Assembly (NCBI GenBank): GCA_017455565.1
Contig: JAFSZV010000057.1
Coordinates: 1-64,000, forward strand
Length of the DNA stretch: 64,000 nt
DNA from: Clostridia bacterium
GTDB lineage: Bacteria; Bacillota; Clostridia; Oscillospirales; Butyricicoccaceae
Direction of reading: 5' to 3'
Shown here piece by piece: positions 8,636-16,297 of this stretch. Positions within the stretch are counted from its first letter, which is position 1. Each line of letters starts with the position of its first letter. Position numbers and translations under genes: made by a program. The notes below the pieces were generated by a model. The model saw only the letters and a list, made by a program, of their open reading frames with translations. It made no database searches and had not been told where the DNA came from.

Positions 8636-9341
8636 ACTCAACGCCTTTCAATCGGAATTCGATCCGGTGAAGGCGGCGGACAGCCTGCAGGCAGACAACT
8701 CGCGGGAAAATAAGATCCGCAACTTCGCCGTGCTCAAGACCTCGTATTTTCTGGCCTATACCAAGGGGCCGGGGCGGCTGGCCGTCCTCAACAAGAAGGA
8801 CGGGACGGCCCTCATTGCCGTGTTCACCAACCGGGCCGAGCTGGAGAAGTGGCCCTTTGAAAAGCAGGAGGTGGGCGAGATCCCCTTTGAAACGCTGAAC
8901 AAGATGGTGCGGGACAACGCCCGGCTGGAGGGCATCGTTATCAACCCCTTCGGCGCGTCCATGACCCTGCGCCGCCCGCAGCTCAGCGATATCGACCTGA
9001 CCATGCGCGCGGCGGCGGGCGCCGGGGAAAAGCGGGAGTTGCGGCTCAAGGCCACCCGGGATTATCCCATGGGGCTTCCCGCGGCGCTGCGGGCGCTGAT
9101 GGAGGAGCATCCCGAGGTCTACCGGGTGTGGCTGGTGGCGGCCCACGCCGAGGGTGAGCACACCGACCACAAGCTGTTCATCGTGGATTTCGACGGGAAA
9201 AAGGAGGGCCTTTTCCCGCTGATCGGACAGGCCGTCCGCCCCTATCTGCGGGAGGGCGAGCCGGTGGAGATGCTCAAGGCCGACCTGGCCCTGCTGCGCA
9301 TCGCTGAGCAGGCCGCAAAGCCCATGTATGTAAAGGAATAG
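8622..9341 (+). CDS. SseB-family (enhanced serine sensitivity-like) protein
   Basis: 239 residues from the ATG at 8622, chosen because AAAGGAG precedes it by 7 bases; upstream in-frame starts lie inside the glycosylase gene. The middle (YFLAYTKGPGRLAVLNKKDGTALIAVFTNRAELEKW) resembles the SseB N-terminal domain (PF07179), and the C-terminal half (YRVWLVAAHAEGEHTDHKLFIVDFDG) the SseB C-terminal domain. Soluble, no catalytic motif seen. The biochemical role of SseB proteins is not established. Last gene of the operon, overlapping the glycosylase by 14 bases. Confidence 0.72.
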   Translation: MTEYELNAFQSEFDPVKAADSLQADNSRENKIRNFAVLKTSYFLAYTKGPGRLAVLNKKDGTALIAVFTNRAELEKWPFEKQEVGEIPFETLNKMVRDNARLEGIVINPFGASMTLRRPQLSDIDLTMRAAAGAGEKRELRLKATRDYPMGLPAALRALMEEHPEVYRVWLVAAHAEGEHTDHKLFIVDFDGKKEGLFPLIGQAVRPYLREGEPVEMLKADLALLRIAEQAAKPMYVKE

Positions 9342-9346
9342 AACGG

Positions 9347-9377
9347 AAGCAAGCGCCGCAACGCCGGCGCTTTTGCT
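9347..9377 (+). terminator. terminator of the trmN6-rsmI operon
   Basis: AAGCAAGCGCC pairs with GGCGCTTTTGCTT across a short loop, ending in a T-rich tail, 6 bases after the stop. Confidence 0.75.
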
Positions 9378-9417
9378 TAACCCCGAAGAGCGGGAAACCG
9401 GCGCAAGATTCCAAAAA

Positions 9418-9490
9418 TAGAACGATATTCTAAAAAAGATATTGACGGGAGCGGAGCCGAATGGTATGCTAAAAATAAAATGATATTCTA
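9418..9490 (+). promoter_or_regulatory. promoter flanked by two palindromic operator-like sites
   Basis: A promoter TTGACG (9442-9447), 17-base spacer, TATGCT (9465-9470) lies between two similar 15-base palindromes: TAGAACGATATTCTA (9418-9432) and TAAAATGATATTCTA (9476-9490). One is 10 bases upstream of the -35 box and the other just downstream of the -10 box. This is the arrangement expected for binding by the TetR protein encoded in the same operon (9508-10934). The regulator assignment is inference. Confidence 0.65.
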
Positions 9491-9507
9491 ATTTAGGGGG
9501 CTCGGCG

Positions 9508-10386
9508 GTGAAAGGACGCATCTATTACTTTACCGGCACGGGAAACAGTATGCGGGCGGCGCGTGTGATCGCGCAAAAGCTGGGGGATACCGAGATCGTT
9601 TCCATGCGGAACGATCCCGGCGAATGCTCCGCGGCCGACTGCGACATGGTGGGATTCGTTTATCCCGTCTATCATTGGACCATGCCCGCCCACGCGGCGG
9701 CGTTTGTGGAGGGTCTGGAGATCAACCCCAACGCCTATGTCTTTGTCGTTGCGATGCCCAGCTTTATCTGTGGGATCGCCTGCGAACGCCTCGCCGGGAT
9801 CCTGGCGGAAAAGGGCATTTCCCTCCATTACGGCAATCTTGTATACAGTGTGGCAAACTATGCCATCGTGTATCCGCCGTTCCCTCCGGCAAAGCTTCGC
9901 ATTCCGGGAACGGAGCGGAAGCTCCGAAACATCGCGGACGATATTTCGGAGAAAAAGCGGCGGGCCTTTCCCCGTGCAGGAAAGCTCATCAAACGGCGCA
10001 GAGATCGCTTGATGACGCCGTATCTGGCGCTTCAGAAGTATGCGGACAATCCGTTTACCGTCAGCGGCGATTGCGTTTCCTGCGGACTGTGCAGCCGGGT
10101 ATGCCCCTGCAAAAACATCGTCCTTCAAGCCGGGAAGCCCACGTTTCAGCATCATTGCGCCAACTGCATGGCCTGTGTCGTGAGCTGCCCCAAGCGCGCC
10201 ATCGGATATGATATCACCGGAGGCGACAGGAAGCTTCTGGACGCGATGAGCCCCAAAACGCCGCTCGTCAAGTGGATGGGGCTGCCCGCGAAGCGCAAGC
10301 TCTACAGAAATCCCTTCATCACCGCAAATGATCTGACAAAGGACAGAGAACTATGGCAAGAAGAGGCGAAACCAGAGAGATTCTGA
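9508..10386 (+). CDS. EFR1-type flavodoxin-ferredoxin fusion protein
   Basis: 292 residues from a GTG start (AGGGGG upstream). The N-terminal 150 residues are flavodoxin-like, with the phosphate-binding loop YYFTGTGNSMRAA and the block VYPVYHWTMP. The C-terminal part has two 4Fe-4S ferredoxin clusters: CVSCGLCSRVCPCKN and CANCMACVVSCPKRA. This is the architecture of the EFR1 family, electron carriers of unknown partner in anaerobic Clostridia. It is transcribed from a palindrome-flanked promoter and overlaps the downstream tetR-like gene by 34 bases, which suggests autoregulated redox control. Confidence 0.9.
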   Translation: MKGRIYYFTGTGNSMRAARVIAQKLGDTEIVSMRNDPGECSAADCDMVGFVYPVYHWTMPAHAAAFVEGLEINPNAYVFVVAMPSFICGIACERLAGILAEKGISLHYGNLVYSVANYAIVYPPFPPAKLRIPGTERKLRNIADDISEKKRRAFPRAGKLIKRRRDRLMTPYLALQKYADNPFTVSGDCVSCGLCSRVCPCKNIVLQAGKPTFQHHCANCMACVVSCPKRAIGYDITGGDRKLLDAMSPKTPLVKWMGLPAKRKLYRNPFITANDLTKDRELWQEEAKPERF

Positions 10387-10934
10387 TCAACGCCGCGACA
10401 AAGGTGTTTTTCCAAAACGGCTTTGAAAAGACCTCTGTAAAAATGATTCTGGAAGAAGCCCATATCGTTACAGGGAGCTTCTATCATTTCTTTCCGTCGA
10501 AGGAAGCTCTTTTTGAGGCGGTGATGGAACGGTTTCTGGAAGAGTACGCGCAGCGGATGGACACCATATTCCGCAACGACACCCTTGCCGCGGAGCAGAT
10601 CGTGGCGCGCGTCTTGGGGGAACTCCGGCGGACTTTCGAAACATACTACAACATTCTTCAGGGAGATAAACTCCACTGGACGGTTCAGGCAGCTCTGCAC
10701 GACCGGACGCTGGACGCGATGGTTCAGCCGCTGGCGCAGGCGATCTCCAAAAGAAAGACGCAGGGGTCGATCGCGAGCTTTCTTGCCGTTGACGATGTCA
10801 CTTTGGCAAAAATCCTCATCAAGGGGACGGAGGCGGTGATTTCCGGGCAAACGGCTGAGGGCGCCCGGCAGTTTGTGTCGGAAAAGGCGCAAACCGACAT
10901 CCTGGAATTCTGGAAGCGGATCATCCGCTTCTGA
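10353..10934 (+). CDS. TetR/AcrR-family transcriptional regulator
   Basis: 193 residues. The N-terminal HTH (RGETREILINAATKVFFQNGFEKTSVKMILEEAHIVTGSFYHFFPSKEALFEAV, cited by its ends: TREILINAA to YHFFPSKEAL, residues 6-52) is a typical TetR DNA-binding domain. The C-terminal ligand domain is all-helical. It overlaps the EFR1-type gene by 34 bases, so the two are one operon, and it is the obvious candidate to bind the twin palindromes at 9418-9490. Ligand unknown. Confidence 0.93.
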   Translation: MARRGETREILINAATKVFFQNGFEKTSVKMILEEAHIVTGSFYHFFPSKEALFEAVMERFLEEYAQRMDTIFRNDTLAAEQIVARVLGELRRTFETYYNILQGDKLHWTVQAALHDRTLDAMVQPLAQAISKRKTQGSIASFLAVDDVTLAKILIKGTEAVISGQTAEGARQFVSEKAQTDILEFWKRIIRF

Positions 10935-10956
10935 TTGCCGAAAAGCGAATACGCTG

Positions 10957-10987
10957 CCGCCCCGGGCAAACGCCCGGGGCGGTTTTT
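10957..10987 (+). terminator. terminator of the EFR1-tetR operon
   Basis: CCGCCCCGGGC and CGCCCGGGGCGG arms with a 3-base loop, then five T. It abuts the convergent small gene. Confidence 0.9.
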
Positions 10988-11211
10988 CATCGGCAGCCGC
11001 CGCCTGACAGGGGGAACTTGAGTTCCTCCGCCGTTTCCAAAAGGGCGGTTTTTACGCCGCTTTTTACCACAAAATACAGGGCAAACAGCGCCACCGCCAG
11101 CCCCAGCAGTCCCATTAGAAGGGTGTCGTTGTTTGCCTGCGGCTTGCCGCCGGGGGGCGGACAGGGCTCGGGGCCGCAGTTCACCGGCTCAAAAGAAGAA
11201 AATCCCGGCAT
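10987..11211 (-). CDS. small single-pass membrane protein
   Basis: 74 residues. Cys/Pro-rich N-terminus (FSSFEPVNCGPEPCPPPGGK), one membrane helix (about 31-50, LLMGLLGLAVALFALYFVV) and a charged C-terminal tail ending GGGCR. A strong AAGGAGG lies 6 bases before the ATG, and it starts 12 bases after the stop of the P-loop ATPase gene, so it is real and co-transcribed with it. No family recognised; the two N-terminal Cys could bind a metal or form a disulfide (speculation). Confidence 0.72.
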   Translation of the reverse strand: MPGFSSFEPVNCGPEPCPPPGGKPQANNDTLLMGLLGLAVALFALYFVVKSGVKTALLETAEELKFPLSGGGCR

Positions 11212-11223
11212 AGGCCATCCTCC

Positions 11224-12264
11224 TTACGGGCGCAGACGCCCGAGAAGCGTCTGATATTGCGCTTCCGCCGCGGAAAAATCCATGTGGGGGCGGAAGATGG
11301 CCTCGATTCTGTCGTGGAAGGCGTGGGCGCAGGCGATGTGACGCACGGCCTCGTCCAAAAGGGCGCGCTCGGTCTGCTCCAGACGGCGCAAACGGTTCCG
11401 CAGCGGACGCATCGCCTCCCGGGGAAGCATGGCGTCCACGCGGATGACCCGGTTGACCGAAAGCGAGGCGGGCAGGTCGCCGTCGTCGGTGACAAAGGCC
11501 AGCGACAGCTCCGGCAGCAGCAGATGGCGGACACGCTGGGGCTCCAGCGGGTCGAGGCAGACAAAAACCGTCAGATCGCGGGCGAGGGCCTCGTCCCGAA
11601 GGCGTTCCAGCATGGGCTGCGCCAGACCGAACCGATCCTCCAGCGCCACGATCCGGCTGGCGCAGGCCGCCGCGGTATCGTCCAGAAACAGCCGACCCTT
11701 CGGCGTGATGCCGTCGAGAAAACGCAGGCGCAGGCGTGGGGCGCTGCCCGTCGAAAGCAGACGGCGGGCCAGCCCCAGAGCCCGTTTTTCGGCCTTTTCT
11801 CCAGGGAAAAGGGGTAGGACGGCCTGGCGGCGCTGTTCCCGGGTCAGGGCCGCCGCCCCCAGAAGACGATAGGCCGCGGCGTATTCCGTGCGGGAGGCAG
11901 CTTGCAGGGCGGCAAGCGCATCCCGCTTTTCCGCCAGCTCCGCCGGGGCGAGGGGCGGCGGCATAAAGAGATATTCCCCATCGCAGCCGGGAAACTCCGG
12001 CTCAAACACGTGAGGCGCCGTTCCGTCCAAAAGGGCCAGATCGGAGAAGATCGCCCCGTCCAGCGAGTCGGGGTCGGAGGAGCAGAGAATTTCCTCGTCC
12101 GCGCCGCCCAGCAGAGAGGAAAGGGCGCGGATACAGGTGGATTTCCCGCTGCCCGGCCCGCCCTTTACGGCAAAGATGCGGCGGCCCGGCTCATGCCGCA
12201 AAGCGGGGTAAAGAGAGAAAAAGCCGTCTTTTGTGTTGGCGCCCAGAAAAAAACAAAGTGCCAT
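11224..12264 (-). CDS. P-loop ATPase, resembling the PRK06851-type clostridial protein
   Basis: 346 residues. Walker A FAVKGGPGSGKSTCIRAL (about 31-47) is near the N-terminus after LGANTKDGFFSLYPAL. A second block (RLRLRFLDGITPKGRLFL, about 180) begins a second domain, as in the two-part PRK06851-like ATPases of sporulating Firmicutes, whose function is not established. No membrane segments. An AAAGGA site precedes the ATG. The small membrane protein downstream may be its partner (inference from coupling). Confidence 0.7.
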   Translation of the reverse strand: MALCFFLGANTKDGFFSLYPALRHEPGRRIFAVKGGPGSGKSTCIRALSSLLGGADEEILCSSDPDSLDGAIFSDLALLDGTAPHVFEPEFPGCDGEYLFMPPPLAPAELAEKRDALAALQAASRTEYAAAYRLLGAAALTREQRRQAVLPLFPGEKAEKRALGLARRLLSTGSAPRLRLRFLDGITPKGRLFLDDTAAACASRIVALEDRFGLAQPMLERLRDEALARDLTVFVCLDPLEPQRVRHLLLPELSLAFVTDDGDLPASLSVNRVIRVDAMLPREAMRPLRNRLRRLEQTERALLDEAVRHIACAHAFHDRIEAIFRPHMDFSAAEAQYQTLLGRLRP

Positions 12265-12331
12265 AGGAAGGATTCCTTTCCATTTGATTTTGCCTCATTC
12301 TATGGCAAAGAGCGGGCAAAGGTGAAAACGA

Positions 12332-12360
12332 TTGACAAATGAGCGCCTTTTGGGTAAAGT
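12332..12360 (+). promoter_or_regulatory. sigma-A promoter of the cyclophilin gene
   Basis: TTGACA (12332-12337), 17-base spacer, TAAAGT (12355-12360). Confidence 0.75.
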
Positions 12361-12394
12361 AAGGAAAGGATCTCAAAACAGAGGAGGAACGATC

Positions 12395-12871
12395 ATGAGC
12401 AACGTGATCAAAGGAAAGATCGAAATGGCAAATGGCGCGGTGATGGCCTTTGAACTGTATCCCGACGTGGCGCCCAAATCGGTGGAGAATTTCGTGAAAC
12501 TGACCGAAAGCGGCTTTTACGACGGGCTGACCTTCCACCGCATCGTCCCCGGCTTTGTCATTCAGGGCGGCGATCCGCTGGGCAACGGCACCGGCGGCCC
12601 CGGCTGGACCATTCCCGGCGAGTTCAATTCCAACGGCTTCCGCAACGATCTGAAGCACGAACGGGGCGTCCTTTCCTGGGCGCGGACACCCGATCCCAAT
12701 TCCGCGGGCAGTCAGTTTTTCATCATGGTGGACGAGGCCCCCTCTCTGGACGGGGAATACGCCGCCTTCGGCCGCGTGACCGAGGGGCTGGAAATCATTG
12801 ACCAGATCGTAAACGGCGAGCACGGCGCCCGCCCCGTGATGAAAAAAGTCCGGATCAAAAAGAATAAATAA
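12395..12871 (+). CDS. peptidyl-prolyl cis-trans isomerase, cyclophilin type
   Basis: 158 residues from the ATG at 12395 (GAGGAGG 6 bases upstream). FHRIVPGFVIQGGDP (catalytic Arg in FHR), SWARTPDPNSAGSQFFI and AAFGRVTEGLEIID are the core cyclophilin blocks. No signal peptide, so cytoplasmic. It speeds proline isomerisation during protein folding. Monocistronic. Confidence 0.97.
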   Translation: MSNVIKGKIEMANGAVMAFELYPDVAPKSVENFVKLTESGFYDGLTFHRIVPGFVIQGGDPLGNGTGGPGWTIPGEFNSNGFRNDLKHERGVLSWARTPDPNSAGSQFFIMVDEAPSLDGEYAAFGRVTEGLEIIDQIVNGEHGARPVMKKVRIKKNK

Positions 12872-12950
12872 GCCCGAACAATAAAAACCCAAAAGGGTTT
12901 GCCATGCGTGAATATGCGGGCAAAGCCCGACCGGAGCGTATGCAAAGGAA

Positions 12951-12977
12951 AGGGCCCCCGAAAAGCCCTGCTTTTTT
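12951..12977 (+). terminator. hairpin and T-run before the riboswitch
   Basis: AGGGC (12951-12955) pairs with GCCCT (12965-12969), then a six-T run (12972-12977). It probably ends the cyclophilin transcript; a second small hairpin (GCGGGC AAA GCCC) lies upstream in the same 80-base stretch. Confidence 0.6.
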
Positions 12978-12982
12978 GGGAG

Positions 12983-13026
12983 AAGTGAGTTCGAGACCTT
13001 CCTCACTTAAAACAAAACTAAAGGAG
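12983..13026 (+). promoter_or_regulatory. preQ1-I-like riboswitch in the queT leader
   Basis: A short stem AAGTGAG (12983-12989)/CTCACTT (13002-13008) closes a 12-base loop TTCGAGACCTTC, followed by an A-rich tail (13009-13020) ending in ACTA that runs straight into the Shine-Dalgarno AAGGAG (13021-13026). This stem, C-containing loop, A-rich tail and SD-proximal tail is the layout of the preQ1 class I aptamer, where the tail forms an H-type pseudoknot with the loop and hides the SD when preQ1 binds. The downstream gene is a queuosine-precursor transporter. Exact pseudoknot pairs were not modelled. Confidence 0.72.
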
Positions 13027-13036
13027 ACAAGTGAAT

Positions 13037-13531
13037 ATGAAAGAAAACAAGACGCTTTATCTGACCCAGGGCGCGGCAGTGGCCGCGCTGTATGTGGCGC
13101 TGACCTATCTGGCCTCGGCGATGGGACTTTCCTCCGGCGTGATCCAGGTGCGGTTTTCCGAGGCGCTGACCATCCTGCCCTGCTTTTTCGGGGCGGCGGT
13201 GCCCGGCCTGTTCGCGGGATGCCTGCTGGCCAACCTGCTCACGGGAGCCGTGGTGTGGGATGTGGTCTTTGGCAGCATCGCCACGCTTTTGGGCGCCATC
13301 GGCACCCGGCTTTTGCGGAAAAACCGCTGGCTGGCCTGCCTGCCGCCCATCGTCAGTAACGTGTTGATTGTGCCCTTTGTGCTGGCTTACGCTTACGGCT
13401 TTTCCGATCCTATCCCCTATCTGATGCTGACGGTGGGCGCCGGTGAGGTGATCTCCTGCGGCATTCTGGGCCAGTTGTTATATACCGCCCTGGACAAACG
13501 GCGGGATCTCCGCTTTTTGCGGGATCGCTGA
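13037..13531 (+). CDS. queT: queuosine-precursor ECF transporter substrate-binding (S) subunit
   Basis: 164 residues from the ATG at 13037 (a GTG two codons upstream is too close to AAGGAG). Five to six hydrophobic segments cover the protein; the N-terminal GAAVAALYVALTYLAS and VRFSEALTILPCFFG are QueT-family (PF06177) features. QueT is the membrane S component of an energy-coupling-factor transporter for preQ1/preQ0-type queuosine precursors. The preQ1-like riboswitch directly upstream supports the assignment. No ECF ATPase genes are nearby, so it would share a common energising module encoded elsewhere. Confidence 0.92.
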   Translation: MKENKTLYLTQGAAVAALYVALTYLASAMGLSSGVIQVRFSEALTILPCFFGAAVPGLFAGCLLANLLTGAVVWDVVFGSIATLLGAIGTRLLRKNRWLACLPPIVSNVLIVPFVLAYAYGFSDPIPYLMLTVGAGEVISCGILGQLLYTALDKRRDLRFLRDR

Positions 13532-13559
13532 AAAAAGCGCCTCTGTTTTGAAAATCTTT

Positions 13560-13588
13560 GCCGGAAAGCCCTGCTTTCCGGCATTTTT
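13560..13588 (+). terminator. terminator of queT
   Basis: GCCGGAAAGC and GCTTTCCGGC arms with a 3-base loop, then five T. Confidence 0.88.
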
Positions 13589-13707
13589 GTTGCGAAAAAG
13601 CGGAAAAGCAGTTATAATCAAAATAGGGAAGAAGGGGATTTTCCCGGCCCCGGCGCCCGGGAAAGGGCCTTTGCGGACGATCTAACGTGAGAACGAGGTG
13701 AAACTCC

Positions 13708-14652
13708 TTGAACAGCAAAAAACGGAGTCTTTTGTTTCTGGTGAACGCCCACGCGGGCAAGGAGGCCATTCGCGCCCCCTTTCTGCAGGTGCTGAACACC
13801 TTTGTCAAGGCGGGCTATCAGCCCACGGTCTATATCACCCAGCGCAGCGGCGAGCTGCCCGAGCTGGCGGCCCGGGAGGCGGGGGACTATGACCTGGTGG
13901 TGTGCTCCGGCGGCGACGGGACGCTCAACGAAACCATCAACGGCCTGATGCGGCTGGAGCATCCGCCGGTGCTGGGCTATATCCCCGCCGGCACCACCAA
14001 CGATTTCGCCGCCAGCCTCTGCCTGCCCCACAGCATCGAGGCGGCGGCAAAAGTGGCGGCGACGGGGACCACCATCGCCGTGGACGTGGGCCGGTTCGGC
14101 GAGGACTATTTTTCCTATGTGGCGGCCTTCGGCGCCTTTACCGACGTGCCCTACGCCACCAGCCAGGAGGCCAAAAACATGCTGGGCAAGTTGGCCTATG
14201 CCCTTGAGGTGGCCCAGCGGCTGGGCAATCTGCCCTCTTACCGCATCCGGCTGGAGCACGACGGGGGCATCATCGAAGACGAGATCCTCATCGGGCTGGT
14301 GAGCAACAGCAGCTCGGTGGCGGGCTTTCCGCTGGGGAAATGGATCGACATTTCCATGAACGACGGGCTTTTGGAGATCACCCTCATCCGCAAGCCCCCC
14401 ATGCTCATCGAGCTGACCCGGGTCATCAACACCCTGCTCAGCGGCGAGCTGGACGAGGAGCTGATCTATTCCGTCAAAACCAAAAAGCTGCACATCTCCT
14501 GCGATACGCCCATCCCTTGGACGCTGGACGGGGAATACGGCGGCTCGCGCCGGGCGGTGGACATCGAAAACGTCCACCGGGCCCTGCGGATCAACGTGCC
14601 CGCCGAGCAGCTTGAGATGAAGAAGCTCAAGAGCATCACCGCCGATGCTTAA
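13708..14652 (+). CDS. YegS/BmrU-family lipid kinase (diacylglycerol kinase catalytic domain)
   Basis: 314 residues from a TTG start with GAGGTG 7 bases upstream. The nucleotide-binding signature CSGGDGTLNETINGL (about 65-79) and YIPAGTTNDFAASL are hallmarks of DAGK-type kinases such as DgkB and YegS. These cytosolic, membrane-associated enzymes phosphorylate diacylglycerol or related lipids; the substrate is not fixed by sequence. First gene of a long plus-strand run, overlapping the NusG-like gene by 8 bases. Confidence 0.93.
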   Translation: MNSKKRSLLFLVNAHAGKEAIRAPFLQVLNTFVKAGYQPTVYITQRSGELPELAAREAGDYDLVVCSGGDGTLNETINGLMRLEHPPVLGYIPAGTTNDFAASLCLPHSIEAAAKVAATGTTIAVDVGRFGEDYFSYVAAFGAFTDVPYATSQEAKNMLGKLAYALEVAQRLGNLPSYRIRLEHDGGIIEDEILIGLVSNSSSVAGFPLGKWIDISMNDGLLEITLIRKPPMLIELTRVINTLLSGELDEELIYSVKTKKLHISCDTPIPWTLDGEYGGSRRAVDIENVHRALRINVPAEQLEMKKLKSITADA

Positions 14653-15019
14653 AACGAGGTTTGGATGGTGGGACGGGGCGATGTGCGCCCTGATCCTGCT
14701 TTTGGCGCTGGGCCTAACTCTGGGGCTGCATGCTGGGGCAAAAACCGACGGCGCCCAGGTGGTCGTCAGCGCCGGCGGCACCCAAGTGCTGCAAAAGCCG
14801 CTGGAGGGGACGGAGGGGCGCTTCCCCATCGACGGGGAATACCCGCTCACCGTCTGCATCTCCGGCGGGAGGGTGTGGGTGGAGGACTCCCACTGTCCCG
14901 GGGGCGATTGTCAGGCGCAAAGACCCATCTCCCGGCCGGGGCAGAGCATCGTCTGCCTGCCGGGGCGGATCACCGTGGCCATCCGGGGCGGCGGGGCCGC
15001 CGACTTGATCGTGGGGTGA
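14645..15019 (+). CDS. membrane-anchored NusG domain II protein
   Basis: 124 residues. One N-terminal membrane helix (about 13-31), then a small beta domain ending with DSHCPGGDCQ and IVCLPGRITVAI, the pattern of the NusG_II family (PF07009). Despite the name it is an extracellular domain of unknown function, often next to Gx-transporter and FMN-binding redox genes. Here it overlaps the lipid kinase gene and is followed 4 bases later by the Gx transporter. Confidence 0.88.
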   Translation: MLKTRFGWWDGAMCALILLLALGLTLGLHAGAKTDGAQVVVSAGGTQVLQKPLEGTEGRFPIDGEYPLTVCISGGRVWVEDSHCPGGDCQAQRPISRPGQSIVCLPGRITVAIRGGGAADLIVG

Positions 15020-15023
15020 GGGC

Positions 15024-15578
15024 ATGAACCGAAGGACGAAAACGCTGGCGCTGTGCGCCCTTTTGACGGCGCTGGCGCTGGGACTCTCGTATGTGGAACG
15101 GCTGATCCCGCTGGGACTTTTAATCCCCTTGCCGGGGATCAAGCTGGGGCTGGCCAATGTGGTGACGCTGTTCGCCCTGTGCTTTTTGGGGCTGGGGCCG
15201 GCCTTTGCCGTTTTGATCGCCCGATGCTTTTTGGGCAGCCTGTTCGCGGGCAGTCTTTCGGGGCTGGTCTTTTCGCTGACGGGCGGCCTTCTGGCCATGG
15301 TCGTGATGGCGGCCGCCCGCAAGGGCGGGCGGCTTTCGGTCTACGGCGTCAGCGTGTGCGGCGCGGCGGCCCACAATCTGGGGCAGATCTGCGCCGCCAT
15401 GGCGGTGATGAAAACGCCGGCGGTGATCTCTTATTTGCCGGCGCTGCTGGTGACCGCCGTTTTTGCCGGGGCGCTGACGGGCGCGGCGGCGGCGGGGGTC
15501 TTTCGCGCCGCGCAGTCCTCGGGCTTTGCACAGGCGTGGGGACGGGAAACGAATGGGAAACAAGGAGGTGCGACATGA
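15024..15578 (+). CDS. Gx transporter family protein (HepPPS component I-like)
   Basis: 184 residues, five to six hydrophobic segments. [17 protein letters not shown] and the Gly-rich membrane stretches fit the Gx_transp family (PF07456), once named heptaprenyl diphosphate synthase component I. It is an S-component-like small integral membrane protein of uncertain substrate. It is paired with the NusG domain II gene, a common clostridial arrangement, and overlaps the sirtuin start by 4 bases. Confidence 0.87.
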   Translation: MNRRTKTLALCALLTALALGLSYVERLIPLGLLIPLPGIKLGLANVVTLFALCFLGLGPAFAVLIARCFLGSLFAGSLSGLVFSLTGGLLAMVVMAAARKGGRLSVYGVSVCGAAAHNLGQICAAMAVMKTPAVISYLPALLVTAVFAGALTGAAAAGVFRAAQSSGFAQAWGRETNGKQGGAT

Positions 15579-16297
15579 CCGAACAAGAAACGCTGCAAAA
15601 CTGGATCGACGAAAGCCGGCGCATCGTCTTTTTCGGCGGGGCGGGGGTGAGCACCGAATCGGGCGTGCCCGATTTCCGCTCGCAGGACGGGCTGTACCGT
15701 CAGACCTGGAAATATCCCCCCGAAACGATTTTGAGCCATACCTTTTTCCGGCAGAACACGGCGGATTTTTACGAATTTTACAGGGCAAAAATGCTGCCGC
15801 TGGAGGCAAAGCCCAACGCGGCCCACAAAAAACTGGCCGAACTGGAGCGGGCCGGAAAGCTGGAAGCCGTCATCACCCAGAACATCGACGGGCTGCATCA
15901 GGCGGCGGGCAGCAAAAACGTGCTGGAGCTCCACGGCTCGGTACACCGGAACTACTGCACCCGCTGCGGGAAATTTTACGACGCGGCCTTTATCAAGGCG
16001 TCGGAGGACATTCCCCGGTGCGACTGCGGCGGCGTGATCAAGCCCGACGTGGTGCTTTATGAAGAAAGCTTGGACGGCGATGTGATCGCCCGGGCGGTGG
16101 AGGCGCTGGAAAATGCCGATCTGCTCATCGTGGGAGGCACGTCGCTGGCGGTTTATCCGGCGGCGGGGCTCGTCCAGTATTACGGCGGGCGGCGCATCGT
16201 GCTCATCAACCGGGACCCCACCCCCTACGACAGCCGGGCGGGGCTCATCCTGCGGGAGCCCATCGGGCAGGTGCTGGGGAGCGTGGCGGTTCGATGA
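15575..16297 (+). CDS. NAD-dependent protein deacylase, sirtuin (Sir2) family
   Basis: 240 residues from the ATG at 15575 (AAGGAGG upstream). [18 protein letters not shown] binds [11 protein letters not shown] and ELHGSVH (catalytic His) follow. The zinc site is CTRC plus a close pair CDC, so all four Cys are present. It removes acyl groups from protein lysines, making nicotinamide and O-acyl-ADP-ribose. It overlaps the Gx transporter and polymerase IV genes by 4 bases each (ATGA), so translation is coupled. Confidence 0.96.
   Translation: MTEQETLQNWIDESRRIVFFGGAGVSTESGVPDFRSQDGLYRQTWKYPPETILSHTFFRQNTADFYEFYRAKMLPLEAKPNAAHKKLAELERAGKLEAVITQNIDGLHQAAGSKNVLELHGSVHRNYCTRCGKFYDAAFIKASEDIPRCDCGGVIKPDVVLYEESLDGDVIARAVEALENADLLIVGGTSLAVYPAAGLVQYYGGRRIVLINRDPTPYDSRAGLILREPIGQVLGSVAVR

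Noticed and set aside
9412-9491. Repeated GATATTCTAA motifs considered as a mini-CRISPR or transposon end.
   Set aside because: Only two copies, each palindromic, around a promoter; an operator pair explains them better.
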